From Lachnospiraceae bacterium (GTDB lineage: Bacteria; Bacillota; Clostridia; Lachnospirales; Lachnospiraceae), in contig JAAUZT010000013.1 in the NCBI GenBank assembly GCA_014804485.1, positions 57,661 through 121,660 of the forward strand: a stretch of DNA of 64,000 nucleotides, given 5' to 3'. This document shows, one piece after another, positions 15,592 through 24,393 of this stretch (the stretch's first letter is position 1; every line of letters starts with the position of its first letter). Made by a program: the position numbers and the translations under genes. The notes below the pieces were generated by a model, which was not told the DNA's origin, searched no databases, and was given only the letters and a program-made list of their open reading frames with translations.

Positions 15592-17061
15592 ATGTTGTTT
15601 TTTCATAAAAAAATGGTTTGTGCCCTGCTTGCATGCTCCGTTTTTGTAGGGGGATTCCTGGGCAATCCCATCACTGCCCACGCTACATTGGAAGAGCTGG
15701 AAGCAGACGCCGAAGCACGTAAATTACTTCCCATCCAATCAAATGATATCGATAACTGGCCGGTGGGTCCTGCAATCAGCGCAGAATCCGCAATTCTAAT
15801 GGATGCTAACACCGGTGTTATTCTGTACGCCAAAGATATTCACAAAAAGTCCTATCCCGCCAGTACCACAAAACTGTTAACCTGTCTGATGGCTATGGAA
15901 CAAGGCAATCTCGACGATATGGTTTCCTTTTCTCATGAAGCTGTCTTTAGCGTGCCCGGCGATGGCTCTAACATGGGAATGGATGAAGGAGAATCTATTA
16001 CATTGGAAGAATGTCTTTACGGTATTATGGTAGCCTCCGCCAATGAGGTAGCAAATGCCGTCGGAGAGTATATTTCCGGATCTATTGACCAATTTGTCTC
16101 CGATATGAATGAATATGCCGAACAGTTAGGCTGCACAGACAGCCACTTTATGAACACTAACGGACTGCATGATGCGAACCACTATACTTCTGCCTATGAT
16201 CTTGCATTGATCTCCAACCGCTTTTTTCAAAATGAAATGCTCTGTAAGATTGGCAATACCGCCCGCTACCATTTCGAGCCAACCGCTACGCAGCCGGATG
16301 ACTTCTATAAAAATAATAAACATAGGATGATCAATGGTGAAATCCCTTACGAAGGTATATTAGGCGGCAAGACCGGCTATACCGATGATGCCAGACAGAC
16401 TCTTGTCACCTGTGCGGAACGAAACGGTATGAAGCTTGTCTGTGTCGTATTTAAGGAAGAATCTCCACGTCAGTTCACCGATACGGTAGAGCTGTTTGAC
16501 TACGGATTCAATAACTTTCAGGTTATGAACATTTCCGAAAATGAAGACAAGTACCAAATTGAAGCGTCAGGATTTCTCCAGACCGGAAATGATATATTCG
16601 GCAGTTCCAAGCCGATTCTATCTATAGATAATGACAGTTATGTCATAATCCCTAATACGATTTCTTTCAGCGATCTTGATTCCGATATCGACTATAGTGT
16701 ATCAAGTGAAAACCGTATTGCACAAATCAGATATTCCTATCACGACTCTTATGTCGGGTGCGCATACCTTGATCTGGCATCGGACAACACTTCCTCTTAT
16801 GATTTCGACACACATATCGAAACCACTGACGTGAGTGTTGAGAGAACTGAGCCGGAGTCCCCTCAAACCACAACTATCTTCGTGAATGTGAAAAAGGTAC
16901 TGATCGGCATTCTCATATTCGGAGGTGTGACGATACTGTTGTTTATTCTTCGTGCACTTATCATGAACGGTCAAAACGCCAGACGCAGAAGAAATAAGAT
17001 CAAACGTAAACAGATCCGCAAAGAACGGGTCCGGTCTAGTTTTGATGATTTCGATTTTTAG
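15592..17061 (+). CDS. D-alanyl-D-alanine carboxypeptidase (penicillin-binding protein 5/6 type)
   Basis: Removes the terminal D-Ala of peptidoglycan side chains outside the membrane; DacA/DacF-like. The 489 residues start with a signal peptide (FFHKKMVCALLACSVFVGGF, cleavage near AHA). The S11 serine peptidase motifs follow: SxxK at 91-94 (ASTTKLL), SxN (VASANEVANA) and KTG (GGKTGYTDDARQ). A less conserved beta-rich region follows, then a C-terminal membrane helix (VLIGILIFGGVTILLFIL) and a basic cytoplasmic tail. The C-terminal anchor replaces the usual amphipathic helix. Its 3' end overlaps the convergent exonuclease gene by 26 bases. The region 15358-15591 upstream is AT-rich and must hold its promoter. 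Confidence 0.9.
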   Translation: MLFFHKKMVCALLACSVFVGGFLGNPITAHATLEELEADAEARKLLPIQSNDIDNWPVGPAISAESAILMDANTGVILYAKDIHKKSYPASTTKLLTCLMAMEQGNLDDMVSFSHEAVFSVPGDGSNMGMDEGESITLEECLYGIMVASANEVANAVGEYISGSIDQFVSDMNEYAEQLGCTDSHFMNTNGLHDANHYTSAYDLALISNRFFQNEMLCKIGNTARYHFEPTATQPDDFYKNNKHRMINGEIPYEGILGGKTGYTDDARQTLVTCAERNGMKLVCVVFKEESPRQFTDTVELFDYGFNNFQVMNISENEDKYQIEASGFLQTGNDIFGSSKPILSIDNDSYVIIPNTISFSDLDSDIDYSVSSENRIAQIRYSYHDSYVGCAYLDLASDNTSSYDFDTHIETTDVSVERTEPESPQTTTIFVNVKKVLIGILIFGGVTILLFILRALIMNGQNARRRRNKIKRKQIRKERVRSSFDDFDF

Positions 17062-18001
17062 ATATTCTTTTATCTTTTCTCTGCTGTCTTGCTTTAGTCT
17101 GTTTATCACGGATATTATCAATCTCCGATTCCGTGATGAATTTCTGTGTCTTCACAACATATACGGCACCGTTCTCCGCCTTGCGGATACGGATCTTGGA
17201 CTTCATATAACCATGTCTGTCACAATAGGACACACAATAATAATGCTTTCCGTTGGGCGAAAACCAGCGAATCTTCCTGCGCAGTAGTTTGTGGCACAGA
17301 TAACATTTTGTTTCGGTCACTGTTTTATCCTCAAGCGCCTGCACTTTATCCGGAAATGCTCTGGAAATATATTTGGCATATGTATCAAAAATCACGTGTA
17401 TTTCTGACTCTTTGTTCTTCGGAAGATGGAAAACATCAAAAGAATAATTCTCCAGAACTTTGTCATCCATTAGCGCCAGCACCTTTGCGGTATAATAAGC
17501 ATCGCTAAAGGCACGGTGAAATGGAATATCTTTCTCAATGTTCAAATAATCAATGGCATATTCCAACGATCTTCTTGATTTCCTGTCTTCATAGGCAATG
17601 CTGAATAATTTCTGCACATCAAGAAATCTGATCGGTCCGTCTGAAAGTGGTTCCATTCTATAATACCGAATATTTCTCTGAAGTTCAGTCAAGTCTAACG
17701 GACCCCACGTACAGAAAATGTAATCCTCTCCGCACCATTCACGAAACTGTTCCATGACTTCCGTAAAGGACCGACCCTGCTCAAGCTGCTCCATCTGCAG
17801 GTGAATCAACTTTCTGGTAATTCTATGCATCTCATGATATACCTGCGGTTTTATGAGTTCGGTAAACTCGCTGATCATCCTGTGTTCATCATTCAGTTTA
17901 ATGGCACCAATCTCTATGATCTCAAAGGGAAGTATTTTCGAAACTTCCTCATCACCCGTACTGCTTTGGTTCCATTCCAGATCCATTATAACGTAATTCA
18001 T
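17036..18001 (-). CDS. DEDDh-family 3'-5' exonuclease, KapD/ERI-1 type, with a Cys-rich tail
   Basis: The 321 residues open with the exonuclease motif I YVIMDLEWNQ, with IIEIGAIKL following. Motif II lies around CTWGPLDLTEL and motif III is HRAFSDAYYTAKV, giving the DEDDh acidic set. The C-terminal third holds a possible zinc site, CYLCHK and CVSYCDRHG, and a basic tail. Such proteins resemble the sporulation inhibitor KapD of Bacillus and ERI-1-like RNases, but its substrate is unknown. It converges on the carboxypeptidase gene with a 26-base overlap. Confidence 0.8.
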   Translation of the reverse strand: MNYVIMDLEWNQSSTGDEEVSKILPFEIIEIGAIKLNDEHRMISEFTELIKPQVYHEMHRITRKLIHLQMEQLEQGRSFTEVMEQFREWCGEDYIFCTWGPLDLTELQRNIRYYRMEPLSDGPIRFLDVQKLFSIAYEDRKSRRSLEYAIDYLNIEKDIPFHRAFSDAYYTAKVLALMDDKVLENYSFDVFHLPKNKESEIHVIFDTYAKYISRAFPDKVQALEDKTVTETKCYLCHKLLRRKIRWFSPNGKHYYCVSYCDRHGYMKSKIRIRKAENGAVYVVKTQKFITESEIDNIRDKQTKARQQRKDKRISKNRNHQN

Positions 18002-18025
18002 ATATCATCTCCGTTTATGTAACAT

Positions 18026-18061
18026 AAAAAGCCGTAATCTTTGAATTATCATACGGCTTTT
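18026..18061 (-). terminator. Terminator of tRNA-Arg
   Basis: Read on the minus strand, AAAAGCCGTA, a loop of about 13 bases and TACGGCTTTTT lie just after the tRNA-Arg 3' end. It separates the tRNA from the exonuclease gene downstream. Confidence 0.85.
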
Positions 18062-18066
18062 CATAA

Positions 18067-18140
18067 CGTCCCTGACTGGATTCGAACCAGCGGCCTTTCG
18101 CTTAGGAGGCGAACGCTCTATCCTACTGAGCTACAGAGAC
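18067..18140 (-). tRNA. tRNA-Arg (anticodon CCT)
   Basis: A 74-base cloverleaf on the minus strand. The acceptor stem is GTCTCTG/CAGGGAC, the D-arm is GCTCAGTAGGATAGAGC, the anticodon stem TTCGC/GCGAA carries loop CTCCTAA (anticodon CCT), and the T-arm contains GGTTCGAATCC. The discriminator base is G and CCA is not encoded. It reads the AGG arginine codon. Confidence 0.96.
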
Positions 18141-18207
18141 AAATTTATCTATAAGAGACGGCGCAGCAGCCTGTCAGACTGCAACGCCTGTGCAGGAAGG
18201 AACACTA

Positions 18208-19101
18208 CTACATTGCCGGATAATTAATATATCCTTGCAGCCAGATGATTCCTTTGAATCTTCTTCCCACCTGCGGCTCTCCATACAGATCCTTTTTATT
18301 GATACACACATCAAACTGCAGATCATTACAGCTTAGGTGCATCACATATATTTCTTCTTTTGTGATCTTATTGACCCGCAGAGAAATATCCAGAATCTCT
18401 CCCATAATCGAATATTGATCACACTCTACACCGTAGGGCATAAAGTAAGTATCTACCAGACTAAACACATCTTCCGTCAGTATCTTTTTAGAAATAGCAG
18501 TGTAAGTATCCATGTCTTCCAATGTCAGACTTTCAATCGCATCCTCGTCGCCTCTTCTGGCAGCATCGATCAACTGATTTCTGTTTCTGGAAGCCTTCTG
18601 TACCTTCTGTTTCTGCTTATCGTTCTTACTGATCGGCAGTATAATATTTCCCTTAAGTGATAATCCGGACAGCGTCAGCGTCGTTCCTCTGATCGGTAGT
18701 ATATTCTCATATTGTGCTTTCACATAAGGAACCATATTCTGCAGATAAAATATCAGGCTTACACCAACTTTGATATCATCACATACACCTGCATAAGATT
18801 CCTTATCCGCATGACGCTCTACAGACACATCTTCACAGGAACTGATTCCCGTTCCCCGCAAATAAGGATAAAAATAATCGTAAGTAAACTTATCACTTTC
18901 ATCGAACTCGCCACAGACGGCGATTCCCATATCCTTGGCAAAATCTTCACAAAATTCTGCAAGTATGGTTTCTTCACCGTTGGATGTATAGGAACGGTGC
19001 GAAGCATTTAAGATAATATCTGTGATCAGCTTCTGCTGCTCCCGTCTGTCAGTCAATCCGCTAAAACCAATAGCTCGCATAAATTTATGCAAAAATTCCA
19101 C
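18208..19101 (-). CDS. DUF3881-family protein
   Basis: Clostridial protein of unknown function; I match it to DUF3881 from its opening (MEFLHKFMRAIGFS), its 297-residue length and the overall pattern, not from a search. It has no signal peptide or membrane helix, so it is cytoplasmic. Central acidic and aromatic-rich stretches (DYFYPYLRG; IFYLQNMVPYVKAQYEN) are followed by a basic segment (KNDKQKQKVQKASRNRN) and the conserved-looking tail FKGIIWLQGYINY. It lies 27 bases downstream of serS on the same strand, so probably shares its transcript. tRNA-Arg follows. Confidence 0.75.
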   Translation of the reverse strand: MEFLHKFMRAIGFSGLTDRREQQKLITDIILNASHRSYTSNGEETILAEFCEDFAKDMGIAVCGEFDESDKFTYDYFYPYLRGTGISSCEDVSVERHADKESYAGVCDDIKVGVSLIFYLQNMVPYVKAQYENILPIRGTTLTLSGLSLKGNIILPISKNDKQKQKVQKASRNRNQLIDAARRGDEDAIESLTLEDMDTYTAISKKILTEDVFSLVDTYFMPYGVECDQYSIMGEILDISLRVNKITKEEIYVMHLSCNDLQFDVCINKKDLYGEPQVGRRFKGIIWLQGYINYPAM

Positions 19102-19128
19102 CTCCTTTTCAAAAATATTACGTGTGGC

Positions 19129-20406
19129 TTATCGAATCTCTTCCATGCCGCCCATATACGGACGAAGCACCTCCGGAATACGGACAGAACCGTCAGCCTG
19201 TAAATTATTTTCTAAGAATGCGATGAGCATTCTGGGTGGTGCAACTACTGTATTATTTAATGTATGCGCAAAGTACTTGCCATCTTTACCGTTTACGCGA
19301 ATACGCAGTCTTCTTGCCTGAGCATCCCCTAAGTTAGAACAGCTTCCGACTTCAAAATACTTCTGCTGTCTGGGCGACCATGCTTCCACATCATAGGATT
19401 TAACCTTCAGATCCGCCAGATCTCCGGAACAACACTCAATGGTCCTTACCGGAATATCCATGCTACGGAATAAGTCTACCGTATTTTGCCATAGTTTGTC
19501 AAACCATATCTTAGATTCTTCCGGCTTACATACTACGATCATCTCCTGCTTCTCAAACTGATGAATACGATATACGCCGCGTTCCTCAATACCGTGTGCG
19601 CCTTTCTCTTTACGGAAACAAGGAGAATAGCTGGTCAATGTATGAGGAAGTTCTTCTTCCGGAATGATCGTATCAATAAATTTACCGATCATGGAATGTT
19701 CAGAAGTTCCGATCAGATAAAGGTCCTCTCCCTCGATTTTATACATCATGGCATCCATCTCTGCAAAACTCATCACACCGTCCACAACTGCGCTTCTGAT
19801 CATAAACGGCGGTACGCAGTAAGTAAACCCTCTGCCGATCATAAAATCTCTTGCGTAAGCAATTACTGCAGAATGCAGTCTTGCAATATCACCCATCAGA
19901 TAGTAAAATCCATTACCTGCCACACGGCCGGCAGCATCCATGTCTATTCCGTGAAATCTCTCCATGATTTCTGTGTGATAAGGAATTTCAAAATCCGGAA
20001 CCACCGGATCTCCGTATTTGCATATCTCCACATTTTCAGAATCATCCTTACCGATCGGTACGGAAGGATCAATGATATTAGGAATGGTCATCATATCTTT
20101 TTTAATTTTCTCACGAAGCTCATCCTCTTTTGCTTCCAGCTCAGCGAGCCTTGCAGCATTCGCGGCAACCTCCGCTTTCTTCGCTTCCGCTTCCTCTTTC
20201 TTGCCCTGACCCATCAGTGCACCGATCTCCTTAGAGATCTTATTCCTGTTAGCGCGGATCTCATCTGCTTCCTGTTGCGCCTTCCGAACTTCGGCATCCA
20301 GCTCAATCACTTCATCTACCAGAGCGAGCTTAGAATCCTGAAATTTCTTCCGAATATTTTCCTTTACCACATCCGGATTCTCTCTTAAAAATTTAATGTC
20401 TATCAT
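19129..20406 (-). CDS. serS: Seryl-tRNA synthetase
   Basis: Charges tRNA-Ser (and tRNA-Sec where present). The 425-residue protein has the N-terminal two-helix arm (about residues 30-100, Lys/Glu/Ala-rich) that grips the long variable loop of tRNA-Ser. The class II catalytic domain follows with LIGTSEHSM, FRKEKGAHG, HQFEKQEM and the motif 3 region ARRLRIRVN. I chose the start at 20406 (MIDIKFLRENP) because GAGGGA lies at good spacing; an ATG four codons earlier contains that ribosome site. It is part of the parA-parB-DUF4446-HD-GYP-serS run. Confidence 0.96.
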   Translation of the reverse strand: MIDIKFLRENPDVVKENIRKKFQDSKLALVDEVIELDAEVRKAQQEADEIRANRNKISKEIGALMGQGKKEEAEAKKAEVAANAARLAELEAKEDELREKIKKDMMTIPNIIDPSVPIGKDDSENVEICKYGDPVVPDFEIPYHTEIMERFHGIDMDAAGRVAGNGFYYLMGDIARLHSAVIAYARDFMIGRGFTYCVPPFMIRSAVVDGVMSFAEMDAMMYKIEGEDLYLIGTSEHSMIGKFIDTIIPEEELPHTLTSYSPCFRKEKGAHGIEERGVYRIHQFEKQEMIVVCKPEESKIWFDKLWQNTVDLFRSMDIPVRTIECCSGDLADLKVKSYDVEAWSPRQQKYFEVGSCSNLGDAQARRLRIRVNGKDGKYFAHTLNNTVVAPPRMLIAFLENNLQADGSVRIPEVLRPYMGGMEEIR

Positions 20407-20445
20407 AATGTCCCTCATTCCTGCGCATGTTTTCAGCGCATAACT

Positions 20446-21495
20446 TTAATCTAATACTTCCTCAATATATACGTTGTTACTCTCCGAAAGATCCATAACC
20501 CTGTCTACATTCTTACCGTCTTTATCCTTGATGATTCGAATAACCGGTCTGTCCGGAAATTCTTTATTCTGGTACAACACTGCTCCGGTCTCACCTTCAT
20601 TCGTCCTCACTCTTGAACCGGCCGGGTATACAGCAGTAAACTCTAAAAAGATATCGACAATCTTACCGTCGAATTTTATATTTTTATTTTTTTTCAAATA
20701 CTCTACCGCTTCGTGAACCTTAATGCTCTTACAGCCGATTCCGCAGATCATTTCGTCAAATGCATCACAGACCTGCACAATACGACATTCCACGGAAATA
20801 TCTGTAGACTTAAGCGGATATCCTGATCCGTCAATACGCTCATGGTGATATAATATCATATTTTTACTCTCATTGGAAATCCAATTTTCACCTCGTAATG
20901 CCGAAAAACCATATATAGGATGCTTCTTATATTCCGCATACTCTATTTCTGATAATTCTTCAAGATCTCTGTCTGCATAATCAATTGTCATATATCGGAG
21001 TCCGAGATCATGAAGTAAACAACTGACACCAATGTCATGTACTGTCCGCTGCGGAAGCTTCATTCGTAGCGCCACGACAGTTGCAAGACTGCATATACTA
21101 ATCGAATGGTCATAAATGTCAGAACTTCTCTCTTTCAGGTCATAGATCTGTTCCACGACCTTATCTTCTTCGAGAATATTTGTAATGATGCGATCTGCCA
21201 TCTGACAAATTTCTTCCAAATTATCATTATGACGGTAAGTGTGTTTTTCCAAAATATCTCTTACTTTAAATTTAAAGGCCTCTTCGACTTCTTCTCTAAG
21301 GATTACAACCATCTTAGTATCCGGCTGCTCCTCTTCCCTGATATATACTTCTTTAATCTCGAGTTCCTTAAGTTTCTCAATATACTCCTGCTTTAACTGC
21401 ATTCCTACAGAAAGGAGTACCTGATATTCCGGTGTGAAAACATCCTTCGCCAGAATTTCTATTCCCGTCAAATCATCAACCTTACATCGTTTCAT
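20446..21495 (-). CDS. HD-GYP-like phosphodiesterase domain protein
   Basis: HD-GYP proteins break down cyclic di-GMP. The 349 residues have an N-terminal DUF3391-like helical region (LSVGMQLKQEYIEKLKEL) and the HD-GYP core: first His ligand His130, HD pair 162-163 (LLHDLGLR) and YHHERIDGSGYP at 216-227. A C-terminal small beta domain (VRTNEGETGAVLYQNKEFPDRP) ends the protein. The Lys that normally follows HDxG is replaced by Leu166, so activity on c-di-GMP is uncertain. It sits between serS and DUF4446 in the chromosome partition cluster. No membrane segment or receiver domain is present. Confidence 0.85.
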   Translation of the reverse strand: MKRCKVDDLTGIEILAKDVFTPEYQVLLSVGMQLKQEYIEKLKELEIKEVYIREEEQPDTKMVVILREEVEEAFKFKVRDILEKHTYRHNDNLEEICQMADRIITNILEEDKVVEQIYDLKERSSDIYDHSISICSLATVVALRMKLPQRTVHDIGVSCLLHDLGLRYMTIDYADRDLEELSEIEYAEYKKHPIYGFSALRGENWISNESKNMILYHHERIDGSGYPLKSTDISVECRIVQVCDAFDEMICGIGCKSIKVHEAVEYLKKNKNIKFDGKIVDIFLEFTAVYPAGSRVRTNEGETGAVLYQNKEFPDRPVIRIIKDKDGKNVDRVMDLSESNNVYIEEVLD

Positions 21496-21516
21496 GGTTT
21501 CCTGTTCTATTGCCCC

Positions 21517-22038
21517 CTAATCCTCTAATGCAATATTCATTGCAATATCCAGAGCCTTCTTCTCTTCATCGCCCAAAGAAATCTCGCACAGACCGTTTTT
21601 GATCTCTTTCGTGTACGAGTAACAGCCCTCCGCACTGTGCACAGAATTCAAAATAAATCCATTGTCATTCTCGTCCAGAAGCGCCAGAGAAAAGCTGAGT
21701 TGTCCGCCCATCTGATTGAAGGCATCATATTTGACAATACCGACTTTCTGAAAAGCACTCTCCAGTTTTCGATATAGTGCCAGAATATCCTTATGATTCT
21801 TTTCCGTCGCAGCTTTAATGAATTTATTATCTTCAAAAATACCTTCTATATCCTGCTCCAGACTCTTGGCAGTTTTACCTGACATAAACTTCTTATATCT
21901 CTTAGACAGCTTACCGATCCTGATCGTCTGAACAATCGTAACAATCAACAATATAAGGATTAAAGCAAACGCAGCAATAAACAAATATGTCAGATCTAAA
22001 TTTCCTACGCCCATCTCTTCCAGTAAATTATAATTCAT
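21517..22038 (-). CDS. DUF4446-family membrane protein
   Basis: Function unknown. The 173 residues hold one N-terminal membrane helix (about 17-38: LTYLFIAAFALILILLIVTIV), a basic stop-transfer region (KLSKRYKKFMSG), a coiled segment, and a compact cytoplasmic domain containing KYDAFNQMGGQLSFSLALLDENDNG, typical of DUF4446. The family is commonly encoded next to parAB and serS in Firmicutes, as here, hinting at a link with chromosome segregation or division, but none is proven. It lies 21 bases upstream of the HD-GYP gene. Confidence 0.85.
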   Translation of the reverse strand: MNYNLLEEMGVGNLDLTYLFIAAFALILILLIVTIVQTIRIGKLSKRYKKFMSGKTAKSLEQDIEGIFEDNKFIKAATEKNHKDILALYRKLESAFQKVGIVKYDAFNQMGGQLSFSLALLDENDNGFILNSVHSAEGCYSYTKEIKNGLCEISLGDEEKKALDIAMNIALED

Positions 22039-22125
22039 CGGTTTCGTACCTTTCTATATACATTTATCGCTTGTGCTCAACTTCTAACTGTTTGTGACAA
22101 ATCTTCGTTCACGATCTGTGAAAAC

Positions 22126-23016
22126 TTATCTGGAAAGCAACTCACTAATTCTATCCAGATCATCGTGATTGTAGAATTCTATCTCTATCTTTCCTGTTCC
22201 GTTTCCTTTAGAAGAAATCTCTACCTTGGTTCCGAGTGCCTGCTTTAATTTTTCAGCCAAATCCTGATAAATGATTTCCAGGCTCTTATCTTCTGAAGTT
22301 TCTTTCTTAGGTTTTTCCGGCTTGTTCAGATTCTTAACAAGCTTCTCCACATCACGCACACTCAGCTTCTCATCAAATATTTTCTGTGCAATCGTGTACT
22401 GCTGTTCCGGATCTTCAATCGTAATCAACGCTCTTGCATGACCTGTGGAAAGCATATCATCTATGATCATCTGCTGCACTTCATCACATAATTTCAGAAG
22501 TCTCATGGAATTCGTAACAGCAGTTCTGCTCTTAGACACCCTCTCCGCAACTTCATCCTGTTTCAGATTAAATTCTGTCAGAAGCCTCTTATAAGCCTGT
22601 GCTTCTTCAATAGGATTTAAATCTTCTCTCTGGATATTCTCAATCAACGAAATCTCTACGATCTCCTGCTCGGTATAATCACGGATGATAACCGGAACTT
22701 CTTTTAATCCCGCCAGCTTGGCCGCGCGCCAGCGGCGCTCACCGGCTATAATCTCGTAATAAGTCTTTCTGTCCTGAACCAGGATAGGTTGTAAAAGTCC
22801 GAACTGCTTGATAGAATCCGCTAATTCCTGTAATGCATCTTCATCAAAATTTTTTCTGGGCTGTTCCCTGTTAGGCTCAACCTGTGTGATTTTAACAATT
22901 GTCTCTGAACCCTTATCGTTTGCCTGATCTGCAGATGTCTTTGATGGAGCTGTATTTACATTACCTGAAGGAATGATAGCATCCAATCCTTTTCCTAAAC
23001 CTCTTTTTGCTGCCAT
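22126..23016 (-). CDS. parB: Chromosome partition protein ParB (Spo0J)
   Basis: CTPase that loads on parS sites near the origin, spreads as a clamp and recruits condensin. The 296 residues show the N-terminal ParA-stimulating Lys/Arg segment (AAKRGLGKGLDAII), the CTP-binding boxes (NREQPRKNFD; IIAGERRWRAAKLAG), ENIQREDLNPIEEA, the HTH (DEVAERVSKSRTAVTNSMRL) and a C-terminal dimerisation domain. It starts 3 bases after the parA stop. Two consensus parS sites lie 0.5 kb upstream and a third near-consensus site at 26438. Confidence 0.96.
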   Translation of the reverse strand: MAAKRGLGKGLDAIIPSGNVNTAPSKTSADQANDKGSETIVKITQVEPNREQPRKNFDEDALQELADSIKQFGLLQPILVQDRKTYYEIIAGERRWRAAKLAGLKEVPVIIRDYTEQEIVEISLIENIQREDLNPIEEAQAYKRLLTEFNLKQDEVAERVSKSRTAVTNSMRLLKLCDEVQQMIIDDMLSTGHARALITIEDPEQQYTIAQKIFDEKLSVRDVEKLVKNLNKPEKPKKETSEDKSLEIIYQDLAEKLKQALGTKVEISSKGNGTGKIEIEFYNHDDLDRISELLSR

Positions 23017-23019
23017 ATC

Positions 23020-23787
23020 TTATACACCCTTTCTGTTTATCACTTCATCCGCAAGTAACATATATGCCTCTGCACCTGCAGACTTCGGATCATATGTACT
23101 GATCGGCATTCCGTAACTGGGTGCTTCCGCTAATCTGATATTTCTGGGTATTACAGTATTATATACATTCTGTTTAAAATGGTTTTTAACATTTTCCACT
23201 ACCTGCATGGAGAGATTCGTTCTGGAATCATACATTGTAAAAACAACGCCTTCCATATCCAGATCTGGGTTTAATCTCTCTTTCACAAGATTAACGGTAT
23301 GGATCAACTGGCTTAAACCTTCTAATGCATAATACTCACATTGAATCGGGACAAGCACTGAATCAGCCGTAGTCATGGAATTGATTGTAAGCAGATTCAA
23401 AGACGGCGGACAATCTATAATAATAAAATCATACTTGTCCTTAATCCAGTCTACTTCATTTTTTAATATGTATTCTTTCTTATCAACTCCGATCAACTCA
23501 ATCTCAGCCGCTGCCAGATTAACGTTAGACGGAATAACTGACACATTCGGAATGACATCACTTAAAATACATTCATTGATGGAACATTCTCCTAAGATCA
23601 GTTCATAAATAGTATTTTCCAAATCATTCTTCTCCACGCCAAATCCGCTGGTCGTATTGCCCTGTGGGTCTGTGTCAATTACTAATACTTTCTTTCCTTT
23701 CTCCGCAAGTGATGCGGATAAGTTAATGGAAGTGGTTGTTTTCCCGACTCCTCCTTTTTGATTTGCAATCGCAATCGTTCTTCCCAT
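23020..23787 (-). CDS. parA: Chromosome partition ATPase ParA (Soj)
   Basis: Walker-type ATPase that works with ParB in origin segregation and regulates DnaA in Bacillus. The 255 residues begin MGRTIAIANQKGGVGKTTTS, which carries the deviant Walker A motif KGGVGKTT. DTDPQGNTTSGFG and FIIIDCPPSL follow. The start at 23787 has an AGAGGA site; 13 further in-frame codons upstream are less likely. It heads the par operon transcribed away from the parS cluster. No separate noc gene is seen here. Confidence 0.96.
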   Translation of the reverse strand: MGRTIAIANQKGGVGKTTTSINLSASLAEKGKKVLVIDTDPQGNTTSGFGVEKNDLENTIYELILGECSINECILSDVIPNVSVIPSNVNLAAAEIELIGVDKKEYILKNEVDWIKDKYDFIIIDCPPSLNLLTINSMTTADSVLVPIQCEYYALEGLSQLIHTVNLVKERLNPDLDMEGVVFTMYDSRTNLSMQVVENVKNHFKQNVYNTVIPRNIRLAEAPSYGMPISTYDPKSAGAEAYMLLADEVINRKGV

Positions 23788-23985
23788 ACTTGTTTTTCCT
23801 CTGCCTTTCGTTTTGTATTTCGACAAAACGTTTCTCTCCGAAATCCTTTCTATTTTTCTGTCCGCTTACGATTATATCACTAATTGAAAGGATAATCTAT
23901 AGGAATTTGTTCCACGTGGGAATTTGAAAAGAATAAAATATATTGCGTCACCGTTTGTGGATGATAAGATGTGGCTAATCCGGAC

Positions 23986-24161
23986 GCGCCAGGCAATATG
24001 CAGTTATCCTAAGGACGCGCTTTCGCTCGGTTCCAAACGCAACGGTACTAAGCTCGTGAGTTGCAAAGCAACTCATAACCTCGCTAAGTGCCGGCAGTTT
24101 AAAACCGAAGGATTTAAACATATCCAAACGGTCCTTATGACAACTGCATACTGCCCGGCGC
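23986..24161. repeat. Long imperfect palindrome next to the parS cluster
   Basis: The outer arms at 23986-24015 and 24131-24161 match as an inverted repeat with a few mismatches (left TATGCAGTTATCCTAAGGAC, right complement TATGCAGTTGTCATAAGGAC). Inside, a second dyad centres on GAGTTGCAAAGCAACTC near 24066. The whole gap between parA and the HAD gene (23788-24393) holds this palindrome plus parS sites. Both strands stay open for about 80 codons across it, but that is expected of a palindrome and I do not call a gene. Confidence 0.7.
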
Positions 24162-24256
24162 TGGATATCAAATAGATGAATTTTAAATGTTTCACGCTCA
24201 AAATATGTCACAAAAAAATGTTTCACGGAATTGGTTCACAATATCTTGGGTTAATT

Positions 24257-24272
24257 TGTTTCACGTGAAACA
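24257..24272. promoter_or_regulatory. parS site 1
   Basis: TGTTTCACGTGAAACA, a perfect 16-base palindrome matching the Firmicute ParB-binding parS consensus. Degenerate half copies flank it at 24188, 24219 and 24344. Confidence 0.93.
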
Positions 24273-24316
24273 TTATCTTGTGTCTATAATTCAAATATAG
24301 GTAATTATTTTTCAAA

Positions 24317-24332
24317 TGTTTCACGTGAAACA
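24317..24332. promoter_or_regulatory. parS site 2
   Basis: A second perfect TGTTTCACGTGAAACA, 60 bases from the first. With parAB just downstream, this is an origin-proximal ParB loading zone. Confidence 0.93.
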
Positions 24333-24393
24333 TGTCCTATGTATGTTTCACATGATAAAATGTACTAATATTTATATTTAAACCTAAATAAAT

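Noticed and set aside
23975..24226. Open frames on both strands over the parA palindrome
   Set aside because: A palindrome that is open on one strand is often open on the other; no ribosome site or recognisable protein.
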